DNA from: Lachnospiraceae bacterium | Lineage (GTDB): Bacteria; Bacillota; Clostridia; Lachnospirales; Lachnospiraceae | DNA: 64,000 bases | Direction of reading: 5' to 3' | Assembly: GCA_015057505.1 (NCBI GenBank) | Contig: SVEG01000013.1 | Span: 19,009-83,008, forward strand | Shown: piece after piece, positions 62,513 to 64,000 of the stretch | Position numbering within the stretch: the first letter of the stretch is position 1 | Layout of the letters: each line of letters opens with the position of its first letter | Notes under the pieces: model-generated | What the model was told of the DNA's origin: nothing | What the model saw: only the letters and a program-made list of their open reading frames with translations | Databases searched by the model: none | Translations under genes and position numbers: made by a program

Positions 62513-64000
62513 ATGACTGGCAGTACTTATGCAATTGAACTCAAGAACATAACAAAAAGATTTGGCGAAGTAGTAGCCAATCATAATATTAACCTAAACG
62601 TTAAGCAGGGCGAGATTCTCGCCCTGCTTGGCGAAAACGGTTCGGGTAAGACAACACTTATGAATATGCTCTCCGGAATTTATAAGCCTGACGAGGGTTC
62701 TATTTTTGTGAACGGCAAGCAGGTTACAATTAATTCTCCGGAGGATTCCAAGAGGCTGGGTATCGGAATGGTGCACCAGCATTTTAAGCTTATAGAAGCT
62801 TTTTCTGCGGCTGATAATATCTGGATTGGAAGGGAGAAGCCGGGCTTTTTCCTTAAGAAGAACAGATATAAGGAAGTTGAGGATATCGCAAAGCGTTTCG
62901 GCTTTGAGATAGACCCTGAGAAGAAAGTATACAATATGTCTGTAAGTGAGAAGCAGACTATTGAGATTATTAAAGTTTTATATTATGGTGCAAAGACCAT
63001 TATTCTTGATGAGCCGACGGCAGTACTTACGGTTCAGGAGATTGAGAAGTTTTTTGATATCCTTCGTAAGATGAAGGCAGACGGACACTCAATCATTATC
63101 ATTACACATAAGCTTGATGAGGTGCTTTCTATAAGTGACCGTGTCATGATAATGCGCAAGGGTGAATATATAGATACAATCGAGACCAAGGATGCCAACG
63201 AGCAGCTTCTTACGGAGCTTATGGTTGGCAGTAAAGTTGATCTTAAGATTGACAGACCAATAATTGAGAAAAAGAAACCGCTTCTTGAGATACGTAACCT
63301 TACAATCAAAAATGATGAGGGTGCGGTAGCGATTGATAACATTAATTTTTATATTCGTGGCGGAGAAATTCTCGGCGTTGCCGGAATTGCAGGCTGCGGA
63401 CAGAAGGAACTTTGTGAAGCAATCGCAGGACTTCGTAAAATTGAGAGCGGTATGATGATACATCAGGGTGACAATATTGTCGGAATGTCACCTAACCAGA
63501 TTATTGAAAAGGGTATTGCGATGAGCTTTATTCCGGAGGACAGACTCGGAATGGGACTTGCACCGTCCTTGTCTATAACTGACAATATGATTTTAAAAAC
63601 TTATCGTGGTGACAAATGGTACAATCCTTTTGTTGACCGCAAGGAAGGTAAGGCACAGGCTGAGAAGGTTATAAAGGACCTTGGTGTGGTTACTCCTTCG
63701 GCAGAGACACCGGTAAGACAGCTTTCGGGCGGGAACGTACAGAAGGTTCTTGTCGGAAGAGAGATTAAATCAGGTCCTAATGTAATCGTAACGGCATATC
63801 CCGTACGAGGGCTTGATGTTAACTCTTCATATGCGATTTATAATATTCTTAACGAACAGAAAAAGAACGGTGTCGGCATCCTTTTTGTAGGGGAGGATCT
63901 CGATGTTATGATGGCGCTTTGTGATAAAATTATGGTTATTTGCCATGGTAAGCTTATGGGCGTTGTACATGCCCACAAGGTAACCAAGGAAGAACTCGGA
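62513..64000 (+). CDS. Nucleoside/simple-sugar-type ABC transporter ATPase, two NBDs (cut by window end)
   Basis: 496 codons without a stop. The first NBD has Walker A 'GENGSGKTTLMNML', 'MVHQHFKLIEAFSAADNI' (Q-loop), signature 'MSVSEKQTIEIIKVL' and Walker B 'TIILDEPTAVL'. The second NBD has an altered Walker A ('GIAGCGQKEL'), signature 'LSGGNVQKVLVGREI' and 'VTAYPVRGLDV' in place of Walker B, as is normal for this family (NupA/YufO, RbsA-like). It energises uptake with the BMP lipoprotein upstream; permease genes should follow outside the window. ATG 62513 follows GGGAGG. Confidence 0.93.
   Translation, partial: MTGSTYAIELKNITKRFGEVVANHNINLNVKQGEILALLGENGSGKTTLMNMLSGIYKPDEGSIFVNGKQVTINSPEDSKRLGIGMVHQHFKLIEAFSAADNIWIGREKPGFFLKKNRYKEVEDIAKRFGFEIDPEKKVYNMSVSEKQTIEIIKVLYYGAKTIILDEPTAVLTVQEIEKFFDILRKMKADGHSIIIITHKLDEVLSISDRVMIMRKGEYIDTIETKDANEQLLTELMVGSKVDLKIDRPIIEKKKPLLEIRNLTIKNDEGAVAIDNINFYIRGGEILGVAGIAGCGQKELCEAIAGLRKIESGMMIHQGDNIVGMSPNQIIEKGIAMSFIPEDRLGMGLAPSLSITDNMILKTYRGDKWYNPFVDRKEGKAQAEKVIKDLGVVTPSAETPVRQLSGGNVQKVLVGREIKSGPNVIVTAYPVRGLDVNSSYAIYNILNEQKKNGVGILFVGEDLDVMMALCDKIMVICHGKLMGVVHAHKVTKEELG

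Noticed and set aside
63300..64000. Altered Walker motifs in the second NBD of the ABC ATPase
   Set aside because: This is the normal state in the two-NBD sugar/nucleoside ATPases.
1..64000. CRISPR array, prophage or insertion sequence
   Set aside because: No regular spacer-repeat series, no phage structural genes and no complete transposase gene are visible; the Rpn-family protein is a nuclease relative rather than an IS transposase with terminal repeats.

Overview
The window reads as a chromosomal segment of an endospore-forming, probably motile, low-GC Firmicute of the class Clostridia, most like the Lachnospiraceae. Evidence: genes for spore formation (spoIVA, an alpha/beta-type SASP, spoIIGA-sigE, a YlbJ-like protein), a FliK-like and an FlhB-C-like gene beside rnhB, an NfnAB-type pair, a MetA with the acetyl-type Glu, and many TTG/GTG starts behind strong AGGAGG sites. 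I cannot name the species. Almost all of it is core genome; nothing in it looks like prophage, integron, CRISPR or an insertion sequence with a transposase.

Layout. 1-6.8 kb: end of rbgA, rnhB, FliK-like, ylqH, then a three-gene accessory island (Rpn/PD-(D/E)XK nuclease, XRE regulator, SAM methyltransferase) before yraN and a frameshifted DUF4085-like gene. 7-12 kb: DUF512 radical SAM protein, der, plsY, gpsA and a small kinase, with a HAD phosphatase facing them. 13-20.6 kb: spoIVA with a sigma-E-like promoter, a zinc-finger protein overlapping polA, coaE, a long FtsA-like ATPase and a SASP. 20.7-23.4 kb: rsmD, coaD, a coiled-coil protein and a YlbJ-like protein. 23.5-34.8 kb: pepD, two tandem LCP proteins, an M23 peptidase, a TPR/chitobiase-like protein, nfnAB, a sirtuin, an XRE-AbrB regulator and an ABC exporter. 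35-36.1 kb: ychF.

36.3-51.7 kb is a dcw cluster (mraZ, rsmH, ftsL-like, two class B PBPs, mraY, murD, ftsW, murA, ftsQ, ftsZ) followed directly by the sporulation pair spoIIGA-sigE. It lacks murC, murG and ftsA. MraZ boxes with exact 10-bp spacing lie before mraZ, and the spoIIG promoter has Spo0A boxes and an over-long 21-bp spacer as in Bacillus. 52-64 kb: tRNA-Ser(CGA), a membrane-anchored unknown, an RluF-like synthase, ligA, metA, alcohol and aldehyde dehydrogenases, a PfkB sugar kinase, and a purine/nucleoside set (xpt, BMP lipoprotein, ABC ATPase cut by the window end).

The most unusual content is non-coding. A 532-bp nested inverted repeat fills the ftsZ-spoIIGA gap, and a second 153-bp palindrome sits just after sigE. 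They share a conserved asymmetric stem core (GGCAC...CTACGA...AGCGCTACTAAGG, a variable hairpin, then CCTAAGGAGCG...GTGCC) in opposite orientation, with a compensatory base-pair change, but have unrelated outer arms. A second family of palindromes shares the arm GTTCAGAGCCA/TGGCTCTGAAC. These look like an undescribed palindromic element or structured-RNA family.
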